Positions 52,635 to 61,822 are shown, numbered from the stretch's first letter. The stretch: DNA of 64,000 nt from Streptomyces globisporus (GCA_014649555.1 BMTG01000006.1:370456-434455); one strand, 5' to 3'. Numbers and translations: made by a program. Notes: generated by a model not told the origin, from the letters alone.

Positions 52635-55004
52635 CTATGGCTGGCCACTCGACCGCTCGATCGCTGAGGCGGCGGACCCGGCAGGCGAGTGGGCCGGGGC
52701 CCGCAGGTGCGCGCGGGATCCACGGCCGGGCCAGTCGAAGACCGCGCGGCAGGCCGGAGTATCGACCAGGTCGCCGGGCGGCAGTTGATCGTCCGGGGTA
52801 CCGGCCGGGTGGATGCTCAGCGGCGGGTACCAGCTCTCGCGTACCTCCCGGTCCCAGGTACGGACACACGCGGCGAACCTCTTGGCCAGCGCTGGCCCGG
52901 CGACCCCGTAGGCGTGGATGAAGAACTCGGCGCGCCAGTCGGCGGTGTCGGGCCCGTCGGCGATCTTGACGTGGGTCAGATAGGCCAGGGATCCGTCGGT
53001 GACGATCGCGGCCGCGTCCTGCTGGGTCACGAGCTCGGAGCCCAGGGGCACGCTCAGGCGGCAGAACCCGGCCAGGGTCGTCGCGGCGAAGAGCTGCAGC
53101 GTCTCGAAGTTGAACTGCCCGGCGACGACCAGGCCCGTACTGAGCTCGTAGCGCTCACCGGAGAGGGCACCCTCCAAGCCGGTCGTGTTCCCTTCTGTCC
53201 CCAGCTCCCACCGGACGGTCACCTCCCCACCGGCCAGGACGGCGGTGGGGACGGTGCGGGCGGCGGCACCGCGGTCCCCGACGAACCCGCAGAACGTCCA
53301 GTGCTCCGCGTGCAGGACATCGCCCCTGCGGACCAGGGTGATCGCACGCGTGTAGCCGCCGACGTCCAGCGGCACGACCAGCCGCCCGCCCTTGGCCAGC
53401 TGCTCCCGCCACGCGGGGGCGAGGTCGGTCGTGGTGTGGGTGATGATTACCGCGTCGAACCCGCCCGGGGGAACATGCCCGGGCGCACCCCGGCTGCCGT
53501 CGCCGAGCACCGCGGTGACCCGCCCGCTCCCGGCCTCCGCACAGAGTCTCTGCGCACGTCGGACGACGAAGGGGTCCAGGTCCACGGTCACCACGCGCCC
53601 GCGATCTCCGACGATGTTCGCGAGGAGCTCGGCGTTGTACCCGCCGGACCCCACCTCCAGTACCTGCATTCCCGGCTCCAGGCGCAGTTGCTCGGCCATG
53701 TCGGCCTGCAGCCACGGCGCCGAGACGGAGCTGACAACCGCCCCGCCCTCGTCCCGCACTGTCGCCACCGCGATGTCGTCGTCGTACGCCGATGCCAAGG
53801 GGGCCTCCGGCAGGAAACGGTGCCGGGGCACGGCACGGAGCGCGGCCTGGACCCGCGGGGAGGGGGCCCAACCGCCTCGGATCACGTTCCCGGCCATCTG
53901 CTCGCGCAGGCGGACAGCCTCGGCCGGCTCTCCGGCCACCGGCTCGTACGGGGACGCGCACGGGTAGGAGCGTGCCTCGGGCGCCCTGGGCACGACGCCG
54001 GGCCAGACCTCGTTCAACGCCAGTGCGGACGGAGCGAAGAGCTTCCCCAGGCCGTTCAGCGTGTGCAGCGGGAACCACTCCCAGCGCACGAACTTGTCGG
54101 CGTCGCGGAGGGCGAGTTCACCGTCCCAGGCCGTGATGCGGACGACGGCCGCCACCCGGCGTACGTCCTCCCGGTCGTCGTGCAGGACCGTGACGACATG
54201 GGCGTCCGCCACCTTCGCCGTCAGCCCGGTCTCCTCGGCGAGCTCCCGCACTGCGGCGGCCTGAGCGGACTCGCCGCTCTCGACACCACCGGCCGGCAGC
54301 TCCCACATCCCCTGGGTGGAGCGGCCCAGAAGAACCCGCCCCTGGGCGTCGGTGACGACGGCCGAAGCGCCGAAGACCGCCTGCGGGGTCGGCCGGCCCC
54401 GCTCCACCACCAAGGCCTCCCCGTCCGGGGCCCGCAGCACCAGCACGGCCAGGCCTTCGGCGTCGAACCGCGACACGTCTTCGAACCCCTCCGCCACCAG
54501 GTCGAATTCTTCTTCGTCGAGGGCGATGTTCCGGCGCTCGGCGGGTGTGGTCTTCGCGAGCGGGGTGATGACGACGATCGCGCCTCCCGGACGCATCTGG
54601 GCGCTGAGCGAACGCAGTACGGCCGTCCTGTTGGACATGAACGCGATGCTCAACCGCAACGTGATCAGGTCGAACCCGGGCTCCTCGTCTCCGGAATCCT
54701 CGGGCAGCGGATCCCGTTCGATGTCCAGACACCGCCACCGCACCGCGCTCACCTCGGCGTGGTCGGAGCGCGCTCGCATGAGGGCTTCCTCCGCGTAGTC
54801 GACGGCTTCCACCGTGTAGCCCATACTGGCCAGCGTGACCGCCAGCTCACCGGTCCCGCAGCCGACATCAAGCGCACGTCCGCCGCCGTCAGGCACGGGC
54901 GAGTGCTTGGCCAGCAGGGCGCGCTCGACCTCACCCACCTGCCGAAATCCTTTCCCCTCGGCGTAGTGGTCCTTCCACGACTGCTTCCTCGGTACCGCGA
55001 TCAT
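52635..55004 (-). CDS. Methyltransferase-Nudix-PCMT triple fusion (FxLD-system type)
   Basis: A 789-residue fusion. Residues about 1-190 are a class I methyltransferase (ALDVGCGTGELAVTLASMGY). About 205-330 is a Nudix hydrolase with the box GGVESGESAQAAAVRELAEE. About 365-760 is a protein-L-isoaspartate-methyltransferase-like enzyme (VIRGGWAPSPRVQAALRAVP, MQVLEVGSGGYNAELLANIV), as in FxLD-type lanthipeptide systems, where this class modifies the precursor. The last 35 residues (after VFDWPGRG) are atypical and may result from loss of the natural end. No precursor with a C-terminal FxLD motif was found nearby. It leads toward the triple-Nudix gene upstream. Confidence 0.78.
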   Translation of the reverse strand: MIAVPRKQSWKDHYAEGKGFRQVGEVERALLAKHSPVPDGGGRALDVGCGTGELAVTLASMGYTVEAVDYAEEALMRARSDHAEVSAVRWRCLDIERDPLPEDSGDEEPGFDLITLRLSIAFMSNRTAVLRSLSAQMRPGGAIVVITPLAKTTPAERRNIALDEEEFDLVAEGFEDVSRFDAEGLAVLVLRAPDGEALVVERGRPTPQAVFGASAVVTDAQGRVLLGRSTQGMWELPAGGVESGESAQAAAVRELAEETGLTAKVADAHVVTVLHDDREDVRRVAAVVRITAWDGELALRDADKFVRWEWFPLHTLNGLGKLFAPSALALNEVWPGVVPRAPEARSYPCASPYEPVAGEPAEAVRLREQMAGNVIRGGWAPSPRVQAALRAVPRHRFLPEAPLASAYDDDIAVATVRDEGGAVVSSVSAPWLQADMAEQLRLEPGMQVLEVGSGGYNAELLANIVGDRGRVVTVDLDPFVVRRAQRLCAEAGSGRVTAVLGDGSRGAPGHVPPGGFDAVIITHTTTDLAPAWREQLAKGGRLVVPLDVGGYTRAITLVRRGDVLHAEHWTFCGFVGDRGAAARTVPTAVLAGGEVTVRWELGTEGNTTGLEGALSGERYELSTGLVVAGQFNFETLQLFAATTLAGFCRLSVPLGSELVTQQDAAAIVTDGSLAYLTHVKIADGPDTADWRAEFFIHAYGVAGPALAKRFAACVRTWDREVRESWYPPLSIHPAGTPDDQLPPGDLVDTPACRAVFDWPGRGSRAHLRAPAHSPAGSAASAIERSSGQP

Positions 55005-55119
55005 CGTTCTGCTCCTGCTCGTCTGGCGGGGTCGTGCTCGTTGGGGTGTGCCACGGAGGCGGGGCTGCTGCCGGGTCGGCGGGGTCAGGCTGTAGGCGTA
55101 CGCGTGGGAGTGCGCGTCA

Positions 55120-56595
55120 TCAGGCCCACCCCATTTCGGAGTACGGCTGGCCCGCGAGGATCGCGTCGATCGCCTGCCGGGTGTACGGCACGGTGTTGTC
55201 CGGGAGGTCCTTGGGGCTGAACCACCGCCATTCCACGCACCGGTCCGGCTCTCGCACTTGCGGCACGCCGGACCAGGACCGGGCTCGGAAGAACAGCTGG
55301 ATCCGCGGGCTCGCGGTGGGCGAGTCCTGGCTGTGGACCAGGTGGACGAGGTCGATCGCCTCGCGGTCGAGGATCAGCCCCGCCTCTTCCTCCGTCTCCC
55401 GGATCAGGGAGCTGACCGCGTCTTCCCTCTCGCAGTGCCCTGCCAGGGTGTGCCAGAGCCGTCCGGCGTACGCGGAGTCCGGGTGCCGCAGCCCAAGAAG
55501 GACCCGGCCGTCGGCGTCCTGGAGGTAGAGGTGAACCCCCACGACGTGGAGCTCCGTTCCCGCGGGGGTTCCGCCGGCCGGGAGGCGGTGATGCTGCACC
55601 AGCCGGGGCACTGCCAGGCGGCGCTGTGCGGCGTGCCGCCGGATGAGGTCGCCAAGGCCGGGGGACTGAGGCGACCGGTCGAGCATGTCCGGAGTGCTCC
55701 AGTGCAGCAGAATCCCTTCGCGCAGCCCCGCGCTGTCCGGATGTCCCTGCCACAGGGCAGTGAAAACCTGGACGGGAACGGTCAGCCCGTCGACGCTGGT
55801 GGTCTCTTCCACGGCGTACGGTTCCAGGCCGGAGAGCTTCACTCCGGGTACCTCTTCGGCGAGTTCGCGCAGCAGGGTCGCCTCCAGTGAGGCGTCACCG
55901 GGAGCGCGACCGCCGCCGAGGAGAGCGAACACTCCCGGCTCCCAGATCCCCTCCCGCTGGTCGCGCAGGTGCAGCAGATAGCGGCCTGCGTTGTCGTGGA
56001 TGATCACCGAGGCGTTGACCGGCTCCGGGCCCGCGCTCACGTCAGCGGAGAGGAGCTTGTTGCGCGTCGTGAGGGAGGTGACTTGGTCGAGCGGCCGCCA
56101 GTCCGTTCCGGAAATCTCCTCGGCCTGCACGGTCGTCTCGCCGGAGGGCGGGACGAGGTGGAAGACGAACCGGAAGTCGTAGTGCTGGTGTGCCGGTTCG
56201 CCCTTGGCGGGGTTGGCGTCGAGGGGGTGGACGTCGATGTCGGCGGGCTCGTGGCAGAACGCCGCACTCTGGCAGAGCGCCTGCAGAGGAATGCCCGTCT
56301 CCTCATGGACCTTGCGTACCGCGGCGGCCATCAGTGTTGCGTCTGCGGGTTCGACATGGCCTCCGGGAAGGAGCCACTTCCCGCCGGAGGCGTTGTGCCG
56401 GACGTGCAGCACCCGTCCTTCGTGATCGATCACTGCGGCGCTGCACGTGATGTGCCCTGGAAGCGTCGACCGGGCGGTGACCTCGCCGGGAGTAGCGAGG
56501 ACCTCCAGCAGCGGTCCCAGGTTGGGGCGTTCACCGGGGTGACGGCCGAGGTAGGCAGTGACGAGTTCACGGATGTGCGCTCGGGACGGGGGCAT
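55120..56595 (-). CDS. Triple-Nudix-domain protein
   Basis: A 491-residue protein with three Nudix modules. Module 1 (about 45-175) has GGHVEPADATLMAAAVRKVH, where Lys replaces the usual Glu of REVHEE. Module 2 (about 190-300) has GGGRAPGDASLEATLLRELA. Module 3 (about 345-480) has AGHCEREDAVSSLIRETEEE. At least modules 2 and 3 keep enough of the box to bind metal. Fusion of three Nudix units in one chain is unusual. The ATG overlaps the end of the upstream membrane-protein gene by 29 bases. Adjacent genes suggest a nucleotide- or sugar-nucleotide-modifying pathway. Confidence 0.8.
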   Translation of the reverse strand: MPPSRAHIRELVTAYLGRHPGERPNLGPLLEVLATPGEVTARSTLPGHITCSAAVIDHEGRVLHVRHNASGGKWLLPGGHVEPADATLMAAAVRKVHEETGIPLQALCQSAAFCHEPADIDVHPLDANPAKGEPAHQHYDFRFVFHLVPPSGETTVQAEEISGTDWRPLDQVTSLTTRNKLLSADVSAGPEPVNASVIIHDNAGRYLLHLRDQREGIWEPGVFALLGGGRAPGDASLEATLLRELAEEVPGVKLSGLEPYAVEETTSVDGLTVPVQVFTALWQGHPDSAGLREGILLHWSTPDMLDRSPQSPGLGDLIRRHAAQRRLAVPRLVQHHRLPAGGTPAGTELHVVGVHLYLQDADGRVLLGLRHPDSAYAGRLWHTLAGHCEREDAVSSLIRETEEEAGLILDREAIDLVHLVHSQDSPTASPRIQLFFRARSWSGVPQVREPDRCVEWRWFSPKDLPDNTVPYTRQAIDAILAGQPYSEMGWA

Positions 56596-57322
56596 GGGCG
56601 GTGCCTTTCAGGGGGTGGTGGTCGAGGATCCGGACGGGCTGGGGGTGACGTGCGGCAGGACCTCCGGTCCGGCTCCGAGGGCCGGTGTGGGGGAGGAGTG
56701 CAGTCCGAGGGCGGGAGAGAACGCCGCCGGCGGCGACCACCGCCGCGCAGTACACCAGCATCCGCCGCGCCGAATCGGCACCGTACTGCGCGGAGTCCAT
56801 CAGCGGGTGGAAGTCATCGTCCTCCACCGCCTCCACCTCCACCCACGCCACCAGGGCCAAGTACTTCTCGGTCGCGACCCGCTGGGTCTTCGGCTCTAGG
56901 ATCCCGGTGGCAGCGGCCGACACCGAGGAGAGCATCGACCCGACGACCGCGAGCAGCCCCACCGTGATGATCGACGGCATCGCCGAGCGCAACCGCTCCT
57001 CCATCGCACCTTCGGAGAGCAGCTCGACCATCAGAGAGTTCACAGTGTCCAGGGAGGCCGCCTGCGCGACTCCGCGCCCGATCTCGCTGGCCGCCACCGT
57101 GTAGAGGGCCCCACGGTCGGCCTGATGCGCGAGCCGGACCGCAACGGCGATCTGATTGGGTAGCGAGAGAGCCATGGCCTTCAGGCTCAGCTTTAGCCAG
57201 GCGTAGTTGTGCTGGGTCCAGCCTGCGTCGTAGGCAAGTTCCCCGCCGAACAGCAGCTTCTCCGAGGCCGACAGATGGGCCTCGTCCAGTGCTTCTGCGG
57301 CGTCCTCTGGCGAGCGGCTCAT
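56567..57322 (-). CDS. Helical membrane-associated protein, first gene of the Nudix/methyltransferase set
   Basis: A 251-residue protein. It begins with acidic helices (EDAAEALDEAHLSASEKLLF), has a long helical region (KLSLKAMALSLPNQIAVAVR) and two hydrophobic segments (IITVGLLAVVGSMLSSVSA and RMLVYCAAVVAAGGVLS). The final 40 residues are Pro/His-rich and overlap the next gene. No family was recognised. Codon bias is normal. Overlap with the triple-Nudix gene implies co-translation. Confidence 0.6.
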   Translation of the reverse strand: MSRSPEDAAEALDEAHLSASEKLLFGGELAYDAGWTQHNYAWLKLSLKAMALSLPNQIAVAVRLAHQADRGALYTVAASEIGRGVAQAASLDTVNSLMVELLSEGAMEERLRSAMPSIITVGLLAVVGSMLSSVSAAATGILEPKTQRVATEKYLALVAWVEVEAVEDDDFHPLMDSAQYGADSARRMLVYCAAVVAAGGVLSRPRTALLPHTGPRSRTGGPAARHPQPVRILDHHPLKGTAHAPVPSAHP

Positions 57323-57742
57323 GCGCGCACCGTCCGAAGGGCGAGCCGCCAGGCCGAGCGAGTCGGCAGCGTTCGCCGATCGAACCGCGGAGCTGAGCGC
57401 TGATTGCCGTGCACAGTGTTCCGGGCAAGGTGTGTCTGCAGGAGGCGGGTGGTGTGGTGTCGCGGCGCGGGCCGGAAGGCGTCAACGTGGCTCCCTTCTA
57501 TGGATGTTGGGGCTGCCGGGTCCAACGAGAGCGAGCACGGAACGAGCACACGCCTTTCAGCCGAACGTCGAACCCTTGTTCTCCGGGGGTGGCGGGTGGT
57601 GTGCGCTACACGGACCCGGTCGCCGGCCAGGAAAAGCAGGAGCGATCTTGGCCGAAATAGGCACTTCTGCTGATCTCGGTCAGACGGGCGGACACGGCAG
57701 TCGGGGTTGGGATGCAGGCGATGCCGGCGGCCCGCCGCATGC
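57323..57742. other. Gap with no confident gene
   Basis: It contains the upstream region of the preceding membrane-protein gene. No promoter motif or gene remnant was recognised. Confidence 0.3.
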
Positions 57743-58045
57743 TCAGCCCGGCTGCTGGGCGGTCCTCGCCTCGGGATGGAGGAGGACGGCGGCGGTCGCG
57801 TCGTCGCAGTACCCGAACTCGTTCGGCCCGGCGGCAGCGACCAGCGCGTCGGCAAGGCGCTGCGGTTCGGCGGCGTGGGCGACGGCGAGCTCCTGGATCC
57901 GCTCTGCCGGGACGGCGTCGTGCACGCCGTCACTGGTGATGATGACGAGCTCGTCCTCGGCGATCAGCACCCCGGGCACGGTCTCCAGCGTGGCGCTGGT
58001 GAGGTCGCCGCGCAGGTGGTCGTGAGCCGTGAAGGGCAGCGGCTC
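57743..58045 (-). pseudogene. PP2C-type phosphatase C-terminal fragment
   Basis: Open frame reading [20 protein letters not shown], then [20 protein letters not shown] and [16 protein letters not shown]. The TSDGVHD and CDDATAAVL motifs are the third and last metal-site regions of PP2C/SpoIIE phosphatases. About 70% of the protein is missing upstream, where an ectB piece begins on the other strand. Confidence 0.65.
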
Positions 58046-58048
58046 GGC

Positions 58049-58189
58049 CAGATGGGCTGCGGACGCACGAGCCAGTTCTTCTCCTTCGAACCCACCGGGA
58101 TCGTGCCCGACATCATCTGCCTCTCCAAAGCCATCAGCGGCTCCGGCATGCCGATGGCACTCACCCTGCTGCGCCCCCAGTACGACCGG
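58049..58189 (+). pseudogene. ectB: Diaminobutyrate aminotransferase (ectB) internal fragment
   Basis: About 47 codons read [20 protein letters not shown] and [20 protein letters not shown]. This covers the PLP-lysine region (LSKAISG) of ectoine-pathway EctB. Nothing else of the gene is present; it ends sharply at the integrase remnant. Capture by mobile DNA is the likely origin. Confidence 0.7.
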
Positions 58190-58194
58190 GCCAC

Positions 58195-58490
58195 GTTCTC
58201 TGACTGGAAGACGGCGTCGAAGGCATCGGTGTACTTGGTGTCGCGGTCGCGCAGCATGAACCGCAGGGACTCCATCCTGTGTGCCGAAGTCAGCGGCGAG
58301 GTTGCGCGTGCTGCACCGCCCACTGCCCGGCCGGATGGGCGGTAACGCCGGTCAGGTGCAGGAGCCGCGTGCCGTGCTTGAGGAACGCCAGCACATACAG
58401 GCGCTTGCCCAGGACGGTGTCGAGGTGGAAGAAGGCCGCGGCAATGATCCGCTCGGCCTGGGCAGTGAGGAACGTGCGCTAGCCGGGGCC
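58195..58490 (-). pseudogene. Integrase-core transposase fragment (rve type)
   Basis: Two adjoining frames read [40 protein letters not shown] and then, after a shift near 58290, [20 protein letters not shown]. These are the two Asp-bearing segments (FHLDTV, RDRDTKY) of an IS3/IS481-type DDE core. Frameshifted and truncated at both ends. Confidence 0.65.
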
Positions 58491-58617
58491 GGAGCGGCGT
58501 GGGGCCGGGTCGAGGGCCGCGTGGTAGTTGATCTGGCGACCATGGTTGCGTGGTAGGACGAGCGGTAGTTCCGTGCGGTGGGTGAGGGTACGCGGCGGGC
58601 TGCGAGACATCGCCCTA

Positions 58618-59668
58618 ACGAGCTCGTGCACGGTAGGCGGTGAGATGTCGAGGCTGTCGGCGGGGCTCGGTGTTCACCTCTGCCGTGTCGACGTCAGGTC
58701 CGCGGTCTGCTGATGGGACAGCAGGCCGGCGACGGCTTGGACGGTGTCGCTCATGTGCTCGCGGCGGCCGAGGTGGCGGGCCAGGGCACGCCAATTCTTC
58801 AAATGGGCGATGCCGTGCTCGACCCGGATCCGCCTTGAGGAGTGTGCCTTGCGCTGGCGTTCGTACATCTCCTCGTACCAGTCCGGGGCGTTCTTCTTGA
58901 TTTTGCGGTGCGGTGGTGTCACCACCCGGCCGCCGGTCTGCGCGCCAAGGCCCTGGTAGCCGGCATCGGCGAGAATCTCGACCGCGGGCCCGTCGGCCAA
59001 GAGCTTGACCAGCCCTAATTGGCGGGCGTGAGTGATGTCCGCGCAGCTTGCGGGTCGTGTTGGGCTGCACCACAGCACGCGGCCTTCGGCGTCCGTGACC
59101 ACCATGGACTTGACGGCGTTCTGCTTGTTCTTGCCGGAGATGAACTTGTCGCGGTCCTTCCGTCCGGCGGCGGGCCGACGGACCCGGATCTCGGTGCCGT
59201 CGATGATGCCGCTCGTCCCGCTCGCGCCGAGGTGGTCGACGACGTCGGCCAGAGTTCGCAGCCGCACGTCGGGGCTGACTGTGCAGCCTCGCTCGGCGAG
59301 CAGGGGCCGCACCTCGCCGACGGCCCGGGTGATGGTGGAGCGGTCCACGCCGAACCAGCAGGCCAGCACGTCGTGGGTGACCCTGTGACGAAGATGGACG
59401 AGCGTGGCCAGCAGCCGATCGACAAACACCAGCCGGTGCTTTGCGCCGGCGCCCACGGCCCGCTTCCGTGGCTGGGAGGTGAGCCGGGCCTGGTGACGCT
59501 CTTGCCACAACGGGCCGATCTCCTCGACGAGTTCAGCAATCACTCCCACAGCCAGGCCCGTGATCCGCCGATTGCTGATGATCACCGCACGCGTTGAGTT
59601 CCCCACCACAAGACCATGATCGAGGATCAGGAGCTCGACGTCTCACCGCCTACCGTGCACGAGCTCGT
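58618..59668 (-). mobile_element. IS5-family insertion sequence with 28-bp perfect inverted repeats
   Basis: 1051 bp. Terminal inverted repeats begin ACGAGCTCGTGCACGGTAGG and match exactly over 28 bases (58618-58645 and 59641-59668), then continue with one mismatch. The target duplication is TA (58616-58617 and 59669-59670). It holds one intact transposase gene. Exact ends suggest recent or still active transposition. Confidence 0.9.
58674..59609 (-). CDS. IS5-family transposase (HTH_Tnp_4 / DDE_Tnp_4)
   Basis: A 311-residue transposase. Its helix-turn-helix is in THDVLACWFGVDRSTITRAV. First Asp lies in SGIIDGTEIRVRRP, second Asp in EILADAGYQGLGA, and the Glu in RIRVEHGIAHLKNWRALARH. It is of full length with intact ends of the element, so probably functional. 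The start could also be ATG 59582 region codons; ATG 59609 gives the longest product. Confidence 0.88.
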   Translation of the reverse strand: MVGNSTRAVIISNRRITGLAVGVIAELVEEIGPLWQERHQARLTSQPRKRAVGAGAKHRLVFVDRLLATLVHLRHRVTHDVLACWFGVDRSTITRAVGEVRPLLAERGCTVSPDVRLRTLADVVDHLGASGTSGIIDGTEIRVRRPAAGRKDRDKFISGKNKQNAVKSMVVTDAEGRVLWCSPTRPASCADITHARQLGLVKLLADGPAVEILADAGYQGLGAQTGGRVVTPPHRKIKKNAPDWYEEMYERQRKAHSSRRIRVEHGIAHLKNWRALARHLGRREHMSDTVQAVAGLLSHQQTADLTSTRQR

Positions 59669-60189
59669 TAAGGAACCTCACCAGCTCTTCAGTCATAGGG
59701 GCATTCTCGCGTGGCGCTGGCCACCGTGAAACGATCTTGCGGTGGGTGGTGTGATCACGGCGTCGGAGCCGTCCTAATCCGGTAGTAGCGACAGCCCAAG
59801 AGACGTACGCCCGGGCTGTTCGAGCGGCAGAGGTTGGCCGCGATGGCGGTCACGTGAGTGTCGGGCTGACGCCTTGAGTCGTCCGGGGACTTGATCCCTA
59901 TGACCAGAGCGGTGATGCCCGACGCTCTCGTGACCGCCACCTTCGTCAACACTGCCCGCTTGATCACTCGTTGGTGTCTGTGGTGCGAGCCCGCTGCATG
60001 GTGACCCCTCGTGATGCCCGAGCCGCTTCAGCTCCAACGCAGACCGGGGCCCGTGCGGTGAGCTGGTGCCACGAACAGCTGCTGAGGTGGCGGACCGGCC
60101 TCGTGTCGAGTCCTTGGATTAGGTCGCTGCGTGGTTCCGCATGAGCTCGTGACCCGTACGAACACCCGAGCACGGGAAGGGGAAAGATC
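59669..60189. other. IS110 left non-coding end, candidate bridge-RNA region
   Basis: Five hundred bases without a gene precede the IS110 transposase. IS110-group elements are known to encode a structured bridge RNA in the non-coding end upstream of the recombinase. The last 200 bases (about 59980-60189) would be the place. The exact element end was not resolved. Confidence 0.4.
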
Positions 60190-61488
60190 TTGATCTACTG
60201 CGGCATCGACTGGGCGGAGAAGACACACGACGTCGCCCTGGTCGACGACAGCGGCCAGTTACTGGCCAAGCGGCACATCACCGATGACGCCGCTGGCTAC
60301 AAGATCCTGCTGGATCTGCTTGCCGAGTACGGCGACACGGAGGAACACCCAATCCCGGTCGCGATCGAGACATCCCGGGGCCTGGTGGTGGTGGTGCTGC
60401 GGAGCGGCAAACGGCAGGTGTTCGCGATCAACCCGATGGCCGCCGCCCGCTACCGCGACCGGCACTCCGTCTCCCGCAAGAAGTCCGACCCCGGCGACGC
60501 CCTCGTCCTCGCTAACGTGCTCCGCACCGACATGCACGCCCACCGGCCGCTTCCCCAGGACAGCGACCTGGCCCGCGCCGTCGCCGTCCTCGCCCGCGCT
60601 CAGCAGGACGCCACCTGGAACCGCCAGCAAATCGCCAACCAGCTCCGTTCCCTGCTGCGCGAGTACTACCCAGCCGCTCTCGCGGCCGTCGAATCCTGGA
60701 AGAACGGGCTCTGCCGCCCTGAGGCCCACCAGCTCCTCAAGCTGTCCCCGACACCGGCCAAGGCCGCTCGCCTCACGCGCACGCAGCTACAGGCCGCGCT
60801 CAAGATGGCCGGTCGTCAGCGGGGCATCGCCGCCGATGCCGAGCGGCTGCGTGAGGTCCTGCGAACCGAGTGGGCCCACCAGCCGCAGCTGGTCGAAGAC
60901 GCGCTCGGCAAGCAAATGCTCGCCCTCCTGATTCAGCTGGAGGCCGCCTGCACGGCCGCCGACAACCTTGCTGAGGCGGTCGAAGAGGCGTTCCCTCAGC
61001 ACCCGGACGCTGAGATCATCCTCAGCTTCCCCGGCCTCGGCACACAGCTCGGCGCCCGGGTGCTCGCCGAGCTCGGCGACGACCGGAAACGGTTCGCCGA
61101 CGCCCGCGGCCTGAAGGCATACGCCGGTGCCTCGCCCATCACGCGGGCCTCCGGCAAGAAGTCCAGCATCACCCGACGCTGGGTGAAGAACGACCGCCTC
61201 AATGCCGCCAGCTACCTCTGGGCGTTCTCCGCGATCACCGCCTCGCCGGGCGCCAAGGCTCACTACCGGCGACGACGCGACAACCATGCAGACTGGCACG
61301 CCGCCGCCCAGCGCAACCTCTTCAACCGCATGATCGGGCAGCTCTACCACTGCCTCCAGAATCGAGAACTCTTCGATGAGGAGTCCGCGTTCCCCGCACC
61401 GCCTGACGTCGCGGTCAGCGCGGCTTGGCTGGCAACACCTCGTGCACCCAGGCAGGCAGCTCAGGGTCTTCGCGCCAGGACGCAGTGA
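60190..61488 (+). CDS. IS110-family transposase (DEDD recombinase)
   Basis: A 432-residue recombinase. The N-terminal RuvC-like DEDD domain reads YCGIDWAEKTHDVALVD, with a second Asp/Glu in VAIETSRGLVVVVL and the DPGDA motif in SRKKSDPGDALVLANVLR. The C-terminal transposase_20 domain has LSFPGLGTQLGARVLAELGD and the catalytic-Ser region AGASPITRASGKKSSITRRW. TTG start with AAGGGGAAAG upstream. The last 20-25 residues run past the likely IS end (after FPAPPDVA) into flanking DNA overlapping a gene on the other strand, which is odd. Confidence 0.88.
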   Translation: MIYCGIDWAEKTHDVALVDDSGQLLAKRHITDDAAGYKILLDLLAEYGDTEEHPIPVAIETSRGLVVVVLRSGKRQVFAINPMAAARYRDRHSVSRKKSDPGDALVLANVLRTDMHAHRPLPQDSDLARAVAVLARAQQDATWNRQQIANQLRSLLREYYPAALAAVESWKNGLCRPEAHQLLKLSPTPAKAARLTRTQLQAALKMAGRQRGIAADAERLREVLRTEWAHQPQLVEDALGKQMLALLIQLEAACTAADNLAEAVEEAFPQHPDAEIILSFPGLGTQLGARVLAELGDDRKRFADARGLKAYAGASPITRASGKKSSITRRWVKNDRLNAASYLWAFSAITASPGAKAHYRRRRDNHADWHAAAQRNLFNRMIGQLYHCLQNRELFDEESAFPAPPDVAVSAAWLATPRAPRQAAQGLRARTQ

Positions 61489-61768
61489 TCGTGATGAGGG
61501 CTTCCCACGAGGCTTCGGCTCCGGATCCAGGGCGAACTGCCGCAAGCTCGGCATACAGCCGACTGCACAGGTGGGAGGTGACTTCGTAGAGGGCCCCATT
61601 GACCTCCGCCACTCGCGCCAGAGCGGATCCCGGGGCGTGAGGCGGTTCTCCATTGAGTCGGATGGTGGGGACCGCGGCAGCGTATGTCCGTCCGTGGATG
61701 AAGTCCCGCAACGCGACCACTTGGTCCCAAGTGGGCAAAGGGCGCTGGGCGGGGGCCGAGTCAGTCAT
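61415..61768 (-). CDS. Unrecognised protein, 3' end possibly altered by IS110
   Basis: A 117-residue protein: PTWDQVVALRDFIHGRTYAA at the N-terminus, then EVTSHLCSRLYAELAAVRPG and a C-terminal ASWREDPELPAWVHEVL. Normal codon bias. It overlaps the 3' end of the IS110 transposase by over 70 bases, so its natural end may have been replaced by the insertion. No known domain. Confidence 0.55.
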   Translation of the reverse strand: MTDSAPAQRPLPTWDQVVALRDFIHGRTYAAAVPTIRLNGEPPHAPGSALARVAEVNGALYEVTSHLCSRLYAELAAVRPGSGAEASWEALITITASWREDPELPAWVHEVLPAKPR

Positions 61769-61822
61769 CCGGCAAGGCTATCCACGAGCTCACCGTTGTT
61801 CGAGGGCGTGGCCCGAGACCGT

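Noticed and set aside
52689-55220. An 843-codon plus-strand frame
   Set aside because: Antisense to the methyltransferase-Nudix-PCMT gene; composition is His/Gly/Arg-rich shadow sequence.
52232-57742. An FxLD lanthipeptide precursor beside the PCMT-like fusion
   Set aside because: No short frame with a ribosome site and a C-terminal FxLD-type core was found in the gaps.
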